64,000 nucleotides of DNA, taken from Cynocephalus volans. Lineage: Eukaryota > Chordata > Mammalia > Dermoptera > Cynocephalidae. A model generated the notes under the pieces. That model did not search any database and had not been told where the DNA came from. It was given only the letters and a program-made list of their open reading frames with translations. Positions 38,015 through 50,523 of the stretch are shown piece after piece. Within the stretch, counting starts at the first letter, position 1. Each line of letters begins with the position of its first letter. The DNA is taken from the NCBI RefSeq assembly GCF_027409185.1, contig NC_084462.1, positions 26,759,577 to 26,823,576 on the forward strand, written 5' to 3'. The position numbers were made by a program, and so were the translations under genes.

Positions 38015-38344
38015 AGAATCTCTCCCCGTTCCATCCCCTAACAGAGAGTTGTATACTCTGAGGCCCTGGAGGGAAGATGAATTGCCCGAGTCAACATCAA
38101 ACCTGAATTTAGGACTTAAAGATCAGATTCAATGTGGCCACTGTTTGGAAAGGTGAGATTTGTGTCACTCAGCAATGTCTTCTTTTCTAAATAATGGGCT
38201 GTCGGGGAAGAAAGCTGAAGAGCTCAGGATTTAAATTCCCATCCCACCATGTCCTAGTTATATGGCATAACCTCTCAAGTTTAAGCCTTTCAGAGGGTCA
38301 GTTTCCATATCTTTAAAATGGGAATAGCACAGTCTACCTATAAA

Positions 38345-38550
38345 AATGCCCTGACTGGGTGCTTGCTATTTGCTCCAGGCATCTTCTAAAGACATAACAT
38401 CTATTAGTTCATATAATTGGCTTCATTTTGCAGATGAAGAAACTGAGACTTAGTAACTTGACCAAGGTCGCACAGGTTAAAAATGGCAGAGTGGGGATTT
38501 GAACCCAGGCAGTTTGACACTAGTGCCGTAAGCATAATCATGCTCTTCTG
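38345..38550 (+). repeat. MIR-type SINE, nearly complete
   Basis: GACTGGGTGCTTGCTATTTG, TTCATTTTGCAGATGAAGAA, ACTGAGACTTAGTAACTTGA and GGGGATTTGAACCCAGGCAG follow the MIRb consensus over most of its length. Confidence 0.82.
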
Positions 38551-39429
38551 CTGCCTCTCAGTGACATAGAGATGCCATGAAGATTAATAAGTTAATGAGT
38601 GATTGGCAGCTAGCAGATGCCCAATTCGTGCCAGTTCTGATTAGTAACAGAAAGAGTGATCAACAACCCCTGCAGCAAAGGTACAGCAGGGCAGATCAGG
38701 GGCCAAGAATTCAGACCTTGGCTGCCAAACCCTGCAAAGGCAGAGTCAGGGGCTGGCAGCCAAGACAGTGAGACGGACTTCCAGGAGGGCAGTTCCAGCA
38801 GGCTTGAGGCCCCTTGAAGACTGAGGCCCAGAGCACAGAAGAACTAGGCCAAAGGCATGGTGGGTACAGGGCTAGGGGGGTGGGGGTATGTGTCAGTGTT
38901 TTCCTAGACTGGGTCTCTTGCCCCTATTTCTGCTCTGGGCCTAGCAGGGCCCAGAACCTGGGCAGAGATTCCTGAAGGTTCTGTGGTGGGCAGTGTGGGG
39001 TGTCTGTGGGATCTCTGGGAGAGCACCAGAGGGCAGTCACTTACTATCCTATCTGGGCCTGGGGGCGGGGCAACAGGGATGCCCAGCCCTAGGGTGTCTT
39101 GCAGGTGGCAGTCTCAGGGCCTGCTTGGCACCACTCCATGCCCGGTGCAGATGGGGTCAAGGCTTCCTGCCTGGACTTGGCCAGTACAGCCTGAGTCCTG
39201 AGCCAGGGTGCCTGTCACCTGCTTTGTGGAGATTGATGACTCCTCCTCCAAAACTATTCCCCCCACCCAGAGACTGTTGCCTGGGGCTCCAGGACCCCTG
39301 CTGAGGGATCATTGGCCTGTGGGGCCACTCCCAGGGTTCAAGCCTTTCAGGCTGGGCAGTCCTTGAGAAGAGGGTCTTTAGGATCTTCCGGAAGGCCACA
39401 GAAAGGATTGTAAAGAGATAGTTCAGGCA

Positions 39430-39770
39430 CCAGGACTCAGAGAGAGGTGGGGGTGGGATTGAGAGAGGAGAGGCAGGCTCAAAGAAGGGAGGGGGGCTTG
39501 GTGAAGTGAAAAAGTTCAGAATGGGAGTGGGGGTTCAGAGAAGATGAGAGGACTCCAGGAAAGAGGGGGTTTCAATGTGGGAGAGGGGGTTTGGTGTTGG
39601 GAATGGGTACAATGAGGGGACAAGGCTAACTGAGAGAGATGGAGGGTCAGAGAGGATAGGGACGCTCTGTGGGGAGATGGGTGCTCAGAAGGGGCCCAGG
39701 GAGGCCATGAGAGCTGAGAGAGGTGGTGTGAACCCAGAGAGGGGAGGGGGCTTGGTGGGGAGGGGGCTCA
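39430..39770. repeat. Purine-rich (GA/GGGA) low-complexity tract
   Basis: About 340 bases in which the plus strand is dominated by G and A (GAGAGAGGTGGGGGTGGGA, GGAGGGGGCTTGGTG and similar), with an irregular repetition of GAGAGGGGG-type units. The open frame across it is a consequence of composition. Confidence 0.65.
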
Positions 39771-42700
39771 GTGACCTCTTTGTCATCTACCTGATTAAGT
39801 TATCAACCAGCCTGTCCCATTGTCCTCACAGCCTGAACACAGTCTCTCCCAGCCATCCCTAAGAGGACAGAGCCATGTGGTGAAGAAAGGGTTACCCAGA
39901 ACCTGCCCTGGGTCAAGGGCAGCACTGAAGGCCTTTCTCACGCCAGGCCTTTGTTGGTCCTGCATAGAGCTGTCCTCATATCCTCGGGCACCGCTGGCGC
40001 TTTGGCCTTCCTGCCATTGTTAGGAGACCCTGGGCAGCCTCCAATCTTTGTGATTCCCCCTTGATTCCCACCCTTCACGGGACTGACAACACCAACAATC
40101 AGAGGCCACCCAGACCTCTCAGAATGGAAACTGAGCCCAGGCCCCAACCCAGATCTAGTCCCAGCTCAGTGCTTTTTCCTGAACACAAAGCTACTCTTGC
40201 ACCTCGATCCATTCTTTAACCCAAGCCTTCCGGGCAGGCTCTGTCTTGTTCAGCCTGGGGTTGGGGGTAGGGGATGGGGGGTGAGGGACAGACTTCTTTC
40301 CACCAGGATAGCCCCCTGGACCACCAGTGCCACACGTTGATGCAGTCACTGCTGCCTTAGGCTGGGCATGGTGGTGAACAAGGCTGGGAGGTGTACCAGA
40401 CCAGATGGAAGGGAGAGAGGGGCTGTTATGCTGGAGGGATTCCTCCCAGGTCTGTTTTCTCTGTTGGTCTGTTTTCCCCAGGGACCCCAGATGTGATCTT
40501 TTCTCTCTGGGCTGAGAGTGGGGAGCCCTGGCCAGGCACTTGACTTTCCCCCTTCCCGCTCGTGCCTGAGGCCATCCCGTGATTCTGTTATTGATCCAGA
40601 GCTGTCCCTTCGTAGCCATGCCTGGGATTCCTGGCATTTTTCATGCTGCTAACTCTCCCAACACCGACTGGTGGTTGACGGAGCCGTCTCTTATAGGAAG
40701 CCCATGAGAATATACTTCATCCTTGGGAGGCCCAGTGAGATAGACACAATGAGGTCTCCCCCATGGAACCCTGTGCTCCTCAGGGCTGGCACATGGGGCA
40801 TTGGTTGATGGATAGAACACACAGGGGGCATTGGTTGATGGGTGAACAGTACACACTTTGGGGTAGGGGGCACAGGCTCAGCCTTATTCATCCCAGGGAG
40901 CATTCTGTCCTGCTCTGCTCTGACCTGCAGCTGACTCTGGGCAAATGCAGTTCCTATCCTGGCTTCAGGTTCCCCTCTGTATGCTGAGAGTTGGGCTAGG
41001 TGGTTTCTGAGAAAATTTCCCACCCCAGGGGGTGAGCCAGGTCACTGAGCACTGAGCCGTGACAGGGAGGAGGCACCTTTTTCTAATTTGCACTAGACTC
41101 TTACATACTAGGGGCTCTCATGGCTGTTATGTGATGCTGCTTTCCACCCCTGTGCCTCGATATACTCTCCAGGTCCCAGGACAGCTCCACAGAAGAGCCC
41201 CCCACATTTCTGGACACCACTTCCATGGGACAGCAACATGAGGGCAGGGCCTAGACCCCATCTTATGGGTTCTGAGCTTCGGGGCCAATGCCGGACCGGC
41301 TAAGACCAGCCCAGCAGCCCACCTGCCTTCAACCCTGCAGCTTCCTCCCTCCCCTTCCCTGTCATGGTCTCCAGCTGGCAGCTCTGTTGCTGCTGTGCAA
41401 GTCTGGGCCTGGGGCCAAGCCCTGACCTCTGGGACTGTCCCAAACCACAGGTCCCAGTGTGCATATGTGGGGGTGGGAGGGGTGCAGAGGTGCAGAAGGT
41501 CCAAAGCTAAAACCAGCAGACAGGACCCTTGCCAGCCTCCCCCCCCCCGCCCCAGCATCTGCCAGGGTGGTATAGAGCTTGGGTGGTGGCCAACAGACCA
41601 CTGGGTCTGGGACTCTGCCAGCCCTATGGCCATTCCCTGGGCGGGGCTCCAGTTCTGCCTGACCCTCCTCTCCTTTCTCCACTGGGTTGGCTCTGCCCCC
41701 ATCCTGAAAGTGCTCTGGCTCTTTGGATCCAGCACTGGGGTCTTTGGCAGCCTTCCTCTGGGCAGCTTTTGTTCCTCTCAATGGAGCAGTGGGAATCTGT
41801 GCCAGGCAAACCCTGGGTCAATTCTACAGCAGGAGAGAATCCACTGCCCCCATAGCCAAGGCCAAGGGGTCTGCCTGACCTTACAGATTGTAAAGTCAGC
41901 AAGCCCCAGGCAGGGAACCACTGCAGTCAAAGGCTCAGCACCTCAGTAGATTCTCTCCTTCCCCCACCCTCCAGCACCCCCACATCTGTCCAGTCTGTCA
42001 CCCCCACCACGGAGCCTGCTGCTGCAATATCCTGGCCCCTTCACCCCCTCCCCCTTGCAGGACCTCTGTCACTACATCTCAGTAGCACATTGGCCCTGCC
42101 TCTTGGCTAGCTCCTCCCAGCCACTCTCTTTTGAGGGCCAGACTGTTTCTGAAGCAGGGATCTGATCGGGTCCCAGGCCTGCTAAACCCTTTGCTGACTC
42201 TGGTAGCCTGCACTTAGCTTGACCTTCAGTGCCCTCCAAGATGGGGTCCCACACACCTCTCACATCCCCACTTACAGCTCCCTTCTCTAGCCCCTGCCCA
42301 AGTGACTCACCCACCTCACCTGTCACACAAAGCTGACTTCTGGAGATCACCTCTTTCCCACCAGCACTAAGACCCACTAAGGTAGTCCTTGCCCTTCTCT
42401 AATGGCACAGTGCCACTTGTCACTGAGCTGATTCCTCCACCTGCTCCCTTGAGAGGAGGGACTTGGACCAACTGGCTGGGTGCTGGGCCCAGAAGTGGTG
42501 CCAAAAGGGAGGGCAGATGTCACCACTGGGAGGAGCAAAGAAAAGGAGAGGCCCAGGGATCACCCTGGAGCTGAGGGTGGCTTGGGCGCCACACAGATCC
42601 CTGGGGGAGCTGGAGCCCACAAAGCGTGAGCAGCAGTCACAGAAACTTGAGGTCCTCAAAGACAGAGCATTGCCCTCAGATGTCCTCAGGCTGAGCAGAG

Positions 42701-44673
42701 GATCCCAAATGCCACAATTCGTTGAGTCAAGGCCAATGCCTGAGTCCACAGACCTGAAGGACATCAGAGGCTTTTAGAGATGGACTCATTGAGAAGACAG
42801 GGACAGGACTAGAGAGGACTGAACTGCCCCCCCTCCACCACAGTAGCAGCAGAGGGACTCCCCACATCTCCCAATGCCCAGCGCCAGCCCCTCCCAATGG
42901 AGACCCACAGCCTGGGCCGGCTAGCCCTGTCCTGCCAGCCAGAGCCCACTCTGCCTAGAGGTGCTACCCCAGACTCCACATCTTCTGAGCTGCGCTCTGG
43001 GCATGGGGTAGCACAGCCTCAGATTCCCTTTTGCCTTCTGCCCCGCAGCTGGCCTAGGCAGGACTACCGAGCATCTGCCTCAGTTTCCCCATCTCCTACT
43101 TTAGTTTCCCAGGGAGACTAGGGCCTGTTTTCTTTATGAGGACTGAATTCCTCCCCTCCCACCCATGCCCCAGCTGCATCCCAGAGGATGCCCTGAGCCC
43201 CCAGGACTGCAAAGCTACTGCCTTTGCACTAAACCCATCTAGCACCACAGCACGGCAGGTGCTGACCCCTGCCCGCCCCGGGCATGGCTCTGACTGGGCC
43301 TGAGACCCCTGGCAGCTCTCTCCAGGGACATTTTGCCTCCTGGCCCCAGGCTCAGTTACACCCCCGTCCTCTGCCTCCTGAGGCCCCACCAAGCCTTATT
43401 TGGCAACTCTTAGAGCTGTGGAGATCCTCTCTCCTCCCCCAGCCTCCCTGTCTGAGCTCATCTGCCCTCCCTTGCCTGGGGCCACACAGGTGGCCCCCCC
43501 TTCCCCCTCCAGGACTTGCTTTGTGGACTTTTTGAGACTGTTCCCAGTTGTTAAGCAGGAATAATTGTACCTCTTCGCTGGGGTGGTGTGAGGATTACCT
43601 TGTCAAAGGCTTGGCAACTTAGTACACTCCAACTGTACCGCAGTGGAGCTGGCAGCCCAGCCATCATGTCCCCGACGCAGCCACTGAGCCCTGCTGCCAG
43701 CTACGTGGGAACTGGCAGGCAGAGCCAGCGTGAGAACAGGACAGGCTGACTCTCTAGTCCTGACCCTGGGAGTGTCCAGAAGACTCCTGAGGGGGGGTGC
43801 ATGTGTGCAGGGAGGAGGGGTGGCACTTGAAGGGCTTGGGACTAAGGAGGGAGCTGGGTGGGAGGAAGTGTGGGGAGACTGGGTGGCTCCCTGGCTGAAG
43901 GGCTCAGACCCATGCTGCCAGCTGGGCCAGCACGATTCTTGTCACGTGTTTATGTCTCCATTGGCCTCCCTCCAGCTCCAGCCAGGCCTTTGAGGGCTCA
44001 GACAGCTCTGGCTTCAACACCTGCTTCAGGTGTGGGTATCCCAACTCCCACACCAGGGAGTAGAAATTAAGCAGCTTGGAGGTGTGAGAAAGGTGGTGGT
44101 GTGGGGGGTGCCCCAGGCCCTTCCCAGAGGGTCGCTACTGCTCCCAGGGACTCTGGGAAAGTAGGGCTGTGGGCTGAGAAAAGAACGTGGGCGTGTCCTG
44201 CCCCAACCTCGGGCTCTGGGACATTGTGGGTGGAGATGGTGTTGGGGCCCTTAAATTCTTGGGGAATTTAAGAATGGGCTCCAAAGCGCCCACCTGCTTT
44301 CTACTTCCCTCAGGCCCCTCCTCGGGTCTCGTTGGAGGGTGGTAGGTAGGGCGAGGGCAGACAAGGGACAGGGCTAAGGTAGGCGTGACTGTTCCTACCT
44401 GGGCCAGTCAAGGCAAGCCCTCCTGGGCTGACTACCCTTCTGTGCCAGGGTCATTGCCTCACTGGACCAAACCTAGACTGCACTCCCTTCCCTCTCTGCA
44501 GGGCGCCCTAGAGCACTGAGAGCCCGGGCCCCATCCCACATGTATGGGCATCAGAGGATGGAGCCTTTGACTAGGACAATCCCCCTCCACCCCACCAAGT
44601 AAGTCACCTGGAAGTGCCACACCTCCATTACCTTCTCCATGGTCCTGTCCTGAGAGGGCAATGAAATCAGTAA

Positions 44674-44770
44674 GGGGCTGGCTGGTTAGCTCAATTGGTT
44701 AGAGTACAGCCTTATAACACCAAGGTCAAGGGTTTGGTTCCCCATACTGGCCAAAAAAAAAAAAAAAAAA
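44674..44770 (+). mobile_element. Monomeric tRNA-Ile-derived SINE
   Basis: GGCTGGCTGGTTAGCTCAAT, GGTTAGAGTACAGCCTTATA, GGTTTGGTTCCCCATACTGG and an A tail give one tRNA-Ile-like unit. Confidence 0.85.
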
Positions 44771-45133
44771 TTAGGACTTTGAGCTCCCAGAAAGCTCCCC
44801 TCCCCACCCCTGCTTTGCCTCCTTTCTCTTGACCCCTAGATGTCCCAAATGCCCAAGCCTGGGATAGGTGCTCCTCCTGGTTTCTCTTACTACCACACCC
44901 GGCCCTTTGGTTTTAATTGCCAGATTACAGTCGTTACCTCTCTCTGAATGGATGCGAGGCTGGGGGATGGGGCTGTACCCAGGGATCTACACCACCATAC
45001 CCCAGGGCTGGGCATGGGGGTGGGCACACCGTAGACTCTCAACAAAGGTGAGATGTGTGAGCCAGCAGAGGGCAGTCACCCCTAGGCCTCCACAAACACC
45101 AGGGTGGACACAGTGATAGTGGTTGCTTTGAAC

Positions 45134-45139
45134 TTTATT
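45134..45139 (-). terminator. HSPB1: HSPB1 polyadenylation signal
   Basis: TTTATT on the plus strand is AATAAA on the minus strand, about 100 bases after the HSPB1 stop codon. The short 3' UTR (about 45118-45239) matches the compact HSPB1 transcript. Confidence 0.85.
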
Positions 45140-45239
45140 TGAGAAAAACAGAAGGTAAACGTATCAAAAGAACATACAGGCTGGCAGATAGGGGTGGCCA
45201 GGGATGGCTACTGGGAGGTGGGCAGCAGGGCTAAGGCCT

Positions 45240-45429
45240 TTACTTGGCTTCAGGTTGCTCGGACTTCCCAGCTTCCGGGCCCCCAAGCTGGGCACGCGCC
45301 TCGAAAGTGACAGGGATGGTGATCTCCGACGACTGGGTGGCTGGCTTGGGCATCGGGGCCTCCACGGTGAGCGTGCCCTCAGGGGACAGGGAGGAGGAGA
45401 CGAGGGTGGGGTCCACACCGGGGGGCAGC
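45240..45429 (-). CDS. HSPB1: HSPB1 coding exon 3 (Hsp27, C-terminal part)
   Basis: The exon follows a CAG acceptor at 45430-45432. It completes a Thr codon and encodes residues 146-207, ending with TAA (45240-45242). It contains the last strands of the alpha-crystallin domain and the flexible C-terminal tail with the IXI-type motif ITIPV (residues 181-185), which docks on neighbouring dimers during oligomer assembly. The tail end [13 protein letters not shown] differs from the human tail but keeps its length and polarity. The full protein is 207 residues against 205 in human. Confidence 0.96.
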
Positions 45430-45537
45430 CTGGACAGGCAGAGAGGAGGGACAAGAGTTACAAGCTGTGTCAGTCACTGCCCCTTCCCTCCTCTCTGGGC
45501 CCCCACCCCACCCCCTACGATTTGGGGCCAGGACTCA

Positions 45538-46137
<600 letters not shown>

Positions 46138-46507
46138 CGGTGATCTCCACCACGCCGTCCTTGGTCTTGACCGTCAGCTCCTCGGGGGCGAAGTGGTTGA
46201 CGTCCAGGGACACGCGCCAGCGGTCGGCCGTGTGCCGGATCTCCGAGACGCCGCTGCTGAGCTGCCGGCCGAGCGCGCGGCTGTAGGCGGGCACAGCCAC
46301 CGCCCCGGGGCCCTCGACCACGGCTGGGGGCAGCGGCCGCACGTAGCCCGGCCAGCCGCTGGTGCCGAACCACTGCGACCACTCCTCCGGCAGCCGCGGA
46401 AGCCCGAAGGCCTGCTCGAAGAGGCGGCCGTGGGCCGGGTACCAGTCGCGGAAAGGGTCCCAGCTGGGGCTCCGCAGGAGCGAGAAAGGCACGCGGCGCT
46501 CGGTCAT
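46138..46507 (-). CDS. HSPB1: HSPB1 coding exon 1 (Hsp27, residues 1-124)
   Basis: Encodes the start of heat shock protein 27, an ATP-independent small chaperone that holds unfolding proteins and stabilises actin. It starts [12 protein letters not shown], carries the WDPF motif (residues 16-19) of the N-terminal domain, and enters the alpha-crystallin domain at about residue 88 ([20 protein letters not shown]). The MAPKAPK2 target Ser15 is present and the human Ser82 site corresponds to Ser84 (RQLS). The residue equivalent to human Ser78 is Gly80. Small insertions near residues 25 and 65-72 explain the two extra residues. The ATG at 46507 is chosen by homology, and the sequence upstream is a promoter. 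The donor is GTGAGC at 46137. Confidence 0.97.
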
Positions 46508-46571
46508 GCTGGCTCCACTCGGCGCGTCCGACTGAGGCTCGGAGAAGTGCCGGGCGCTGGGCTCGGCCGCG

Positions 46572-46578
46572 CTTTTAT
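46572..46578 (-). promoter_or_regulatory. HSPB1: TATA-like box of HSPB1
   Basis: The minus strand reads CCATAAAAGC about 65-70 bases upstream of the start codon, leaving room for a short 5' UTR starting near 46545. HSPB1 is a TATA-driven, heat-inducible gene. Confidence 0.72.
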
Positions 46579-46702
46579 GGCTCCCTGGCCGGGTATTTTT
46601 AGCAGGCGGCGTTGCACGTCTCTATTAATGGCAATGACTGGCTGTGGTCCGCCCCTCCCCCTGCATTCCTTCCCCTGCTCATAGGGGCGGTGGGCGGGGA
46701 GA

Positions 46703-46712
46703 GGAAGGTTCT
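46703..46712 (-). promoter_or_regulatory. HSPB1: Heat-shock element 1 of HSPB1
   Basis: AGAACCTTCC on the minus strand is a perfect inverted pair of HSF1 pentamers (nGAAnnTTCn). It lies about 130 bases upstream of the TATA-like box, with GC boxes (46684-46699) between. Confidence 0.82.
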
Positions 46713-46722
46713 GCCCACATCT

Positions 46723-46732
46723 GGAAACTTCT
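46723..46732 (-). promoter_or_regulatory. HSPB1: Heat-shock element 2 of HSPB1
   Basis: AGAAGTTTCC on the minus strand is a second perfect nGAAnnTTCn unit, 20 bases (two helical turns) from the first, which favours binding of two HSF1 trimers on one face. Confidence 0.82.
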
Positions 46733-48799
46733 TTTGTTTAAAAAAAAACAAATGACTGAAGCCCGGTGTTGAAGCAGTGGTTGTTGGAGCACTGCCCAGT
46801 GGCGGGCACTCGCCAGGCCTGGGCGCTAAATCGCTGTAGGTGGTGGCCTGTGGCCAAGGAGGACAGACGAAGAGAGGCTGGGTTACTTGTCCCGGGCTAC
46901 ACAACTAGGAAGTGGTAGAGTCAGGATTTGAACCACAGGGTGTCTGTGATGGATGTGATATCAAGTAATCTGTTGCGGTGGTTGGGGTGGTGACTCTGGA
47001 CAGTCTTGGGCTCTGCCACTAAGTGGATGAACTTGTGCAAGCTAGACTCTTTGTGCCTCAGTTTCCCCATGTGGAAAATGGAAATGATGGTGATGATGAT
47101 GATAATAATGGGTTGGTATAAGGATTCAGTGACTTATACAAGTGAAGACTTTAGCCCAGGGCCTGGTACGTCATAATTATTAGTTGTTATGATCTACCTG
47201 GAATTGAAGACAGGGAAAGGGAAAGAAAGCTGCCAGGGTTTGGCCATCCCCCCCCCGCCCGCCAGCAGTGGGGCTGGCCCAGATCAGACACGGGGAGGCC
47301 CAGTGCTGAGAGGGGGTCAGAAAGATGGTTATTGTCAATCTCCCCATTATATAGATATTTCCTTAAGAAGTCCTGGCCAAGGAACCTCAAGTACTGCCAA
47401 CCTGAATCTAGTCTGGGCATTGCCATTGATTTACTGTGTAATTTGGGCAAGGCCCCTCCTTTCTCTAGGTCTCAGTTTCCCTTTTTGCAGATTATGATCC
47501 TGCAGCCCGTTTGTTTATGATCCCCACAGTACAGAGGGAAAGGAGAGCTCCAGGTGGTGCACTCTGCTTGGGGCCGGAGGCTCGTCCCTCAATCCCACCT
47601 CCTCTGTCTGACCACCTGGGGAATCCAGGCCCTAATCCCCCAACTCTGAGGGAGGGTGCTGCCTCTAGGCTCCTGCTATAATCCTGACATTCCCTGTCTT
47701 CTGCCTTCATAGGCCTGACCCATTCCAGCCTTCCTTCTCCCCTGACTTAGGTCCTGTTATCCCAAGGAAACTGAGGCACATGGAGATTGAGTGACTGGCC
47801 ACTATCTCCAGTAAAACACCAGCCTCTTGCCTCTCTAGCACCTCTTGCCTCTCTAGCACCCAGGGCTCCCACTTCCTCTCTTTCCCAGTCCCACCCTGCT
47901 TGCTGCTCTGCTCTTGCCAGTTCTACAGGGGGCTGAGGCCACTAACGTCTTGTCCTACCCAGGCCCAGACTCTGGGGACACCTGAAGGGCTGGAAGCCAG
48001 ATGCCACTCAAGGCCATTCAATTTGATGAGCTGGGGGTAGCAGCAAGTCCCATGCCATCTCTGAGCCTGTTTCCTTTTTGAGAGAGCTCATGGATGCCTC
48101 TTTCTAATCCACTTGTTCCCCATCAGGGAAGAGCCAGGGCTGAGCCATGAATCTGAGGTCACCCCTGGAAAGGCCTCTGAGCTTTTGGGCTTTTGGGGAT
48201 CAAAGGTGGGAGGCATAGAGGACCCCTGCCCACTGCCCCACCTCCCTTGCTGGGTCATGTCATGAGCCCAGTGGGTCTCAGGTGGGAGCTCCTAGCTGAT
48301 GCCCCAAGGCTGTCAGCTTTCGGAAGCCCCAGGCCTTCGCACTCCAGCCCTCCCAGCCCCACCCAGCTCAATAAAGTCAGGGTGAGATCAGGAGCCAGGG
48401 AGGGCCTTCATCCACCCCTGCCTGCCCACCTTGGCCCAGACTGGAGCCCAGAGTGCCCCACCCTCAAGGAAGCTGTCAGGTGTGGTCACCAACGCTTTCA
48501 AGTGTGATCCTGCCAGGCCTAGCCACGCTCTGGGTGGGGGCGGCCTGCTGGCTGCCAGCACTTTGTAGACACAAGCTCCCTTCATAGCTCCCTTCATCTT
48601 GCCTGAAACCAGGGCGGGGAGGGGACGTTTTGCAACTCAGGGCGCAGCAACCCCAGCACTCTGCTCACTCACTTGGAATTCACATTCATCTTCAGTGAGG
48701 CAGTCCTGGAGGGACGACTCTTAGGTCACCCTGTCAACCACAAGAGAAGGGACTCTGGACAGCGTGGGGTGAGATGGGGGTTGGGGGTGGTGGAGAAAC

Positions 48800-48985
48800 T
48801 GGGTTTTGGTGGCAGACAAGGCTGGGCTTGAATCTGGGTGCTACTATTCACTGGCCTGGTGACCTCTCTGAACCCACATGTCCCCATTTGCAAAACAGGG
48901 CTAATAATCCACATGCCCATCTTACAGGGTGTGGTCAGTCTCAAATGCAATAATGTATGTAAAATGCCTGGTGCTCAGTAAGTGT
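48800..48985 (+). repeat. MIR-type SINE
   Basis: GGCTGGGCTTGAATCTGGGT, CTGGCCTGGTGACCTCTCTG, TGTCCCCATTTGCAAAACAG and TGTAAAATGCCTGGTGCTCA follow the MIR consensus over most of its length. Confidence 0.78.
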
Positions 48986-49480
48986 TCACTGTTATATGAG
49001 GGCCTTTAGTTTTTGATATTGAGACTCAGAATAATGGGAATTATCTGGTTGAATGTGCTTTATAACATGTCAGAATATCTTACCAAAATCCTGTTTTTCA
49101 GATGAGAAAACTGAGGGTCAGAATTGCCCCAAGGTTTCAAAGCTGGTAGGGACTGGAGCTCAGGCCTCCTAATTTTCCATCCAACAAGGGAGAGACTTCC
49201 CAGGCAGTTCAGGAAGGCCTGCAGGCTGTGGGGTTCCAGGCCGCAGTGTGCAGCTGACGAGGCTCTTTGTCAGGACAGGGAGGGTTGGGCCAGGCTCCCC
49301 GGGGTCCCTTCCAGCCCTGACCAAGTGCCCTTCCTCCAGGAGGCTGTACTCCCCACCCAAAAACCAGGATCCAAGAGCCTCGCAAGGCCTGGAGGAACTT
49401 GCCCACTGTTCCTTGACAATCTGTGCAGCATCCAGGGCACTGAGCTGCCAGGAGTAGTTTTTCTAAGATAAAGAGAACAA

Positions 49481-49564
49481 CTCTGTTGGTTAGAATGCAG
49501 CCTCACAACACCAAGGTCATGGATACAGGCCAGCCGCAAAAACAGAAAACAAACAAACAAAAAA
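49481..49564 (+). mobile_element. Partial monomeric tRNA-Ile-derived SINE
   Basis: CTCTGTTGGTTAGAATGCAG, CACAACACCAAGGTCATGG and ACAGGCCAGCC with an A-rich tail. AAAGAGAACAA repeats flank it. Confidence 0.75.
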
Positions 49565-50523
49565 AAGAGAACAATTCTACCCCCAGGGATTTCCCAGAAG
49601 TCAAGCAATGGGGGAGGGCAGGTCATAGCCCCATCTCCCTTCATTGCCCACTGCAGGGTCTGGGTATCCCTTCTTCCCTAGGCCCAAAATCTGGGTTGCT
49701 CTGCAGCAGCCCCAAGACCAGACTCCTCCCCTTGCACTGTGCCTGAGGCCTGGGCCACGCCAGCCACACCCTCTGCAGGCCTCTGCCAGCTAAGGTTGAG
49801 CCAGCCCCTCCCTCGCCGGCCCGGCCTCAGAGAAAGTGCGAGAGTCTTCAGGCAGCTGCCAGAGCTCCCTGGAGAGGCCTGACAGCTGATGGATTGCACC
49901 AGCCACCAGGCCTGCTGGGAACTGAAAATGTGGACAGCAGTAATTAGAGTGCATGGGTGTGGGGGGTACCTGGTCTTTCTGGAAACATCTAGACATTGCC
50001 TCTCCAAGATTACATTTCCAAAAACCGTCTCCAGCCTGCCCCAACCCCTAGACCTCTGGTTTCTGGCTGGCCTGGCAGGGTGTTGAGATCATTGCTGAAG
50101 GGGAACCAAAGAGGGGCCAGGTGGCAGGGCTGGGGACCCTTTTCTTGCACCTCCTGCTATGGCTGTCAAGGAGAAAGAATCTGCCTAGGCTGGGAGTCTG
50201 GGGACCTGGATGTCTTTGATTCTGCAACCTTGGCCAGGGGCCGGCTCCGTGACTCATTTTCTTCATCTGTACAATGAGACCATTGGACTGGATGTTCTCT
50301 AAGACTCCTTCCAGGGCCATGAATCAACAGTTTCTCCTCCATTCGCTCCCTCCCCCAGGCCCTCTGCACTGCCCGCTCTGCAGTCTAATGGTGCAGGAGG
50401 GGGGTGTGTATATGGGGAGTGGAGATAAAGATTCTCTGCTTGGCCAAACTTTAGCCAGGCTCCTGAAACTTTTCCTAGGCCCATCTTTTCATTTCCTCGT
50501 AACACCCAGCCTTAGCAAGAACC

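Larger units (their letters stand above)
37421..45117. other. Intergenic sequence downstream of HSPB1
   Basis: GC-rich unique sequence without a recognisable gene. Identifiable parts are an L2-like piece, two SINEs, a MIR, and a purine-rich stretch at about 39430-39770, listed separately. Many short proline- and glycine-rich frames on both strands are composition artefacts. Parts at 38600-39400 and 39800-44670 contain nothing I can name apart from weak MIR-like remains near 43580-43625. Confidence 0.6.

Noticed and set aside
40780-40850. CRISPR-like spaced repeat
   Set aside because: There are only two diverged copies, in a vertebrate genome; it is a simple tandem duplication.
47822-47860. 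19-base tandem duplication as a regulatory array
   Set aside because: Two copies only, and no known binding motif is evident; ordinary slippage explains it.
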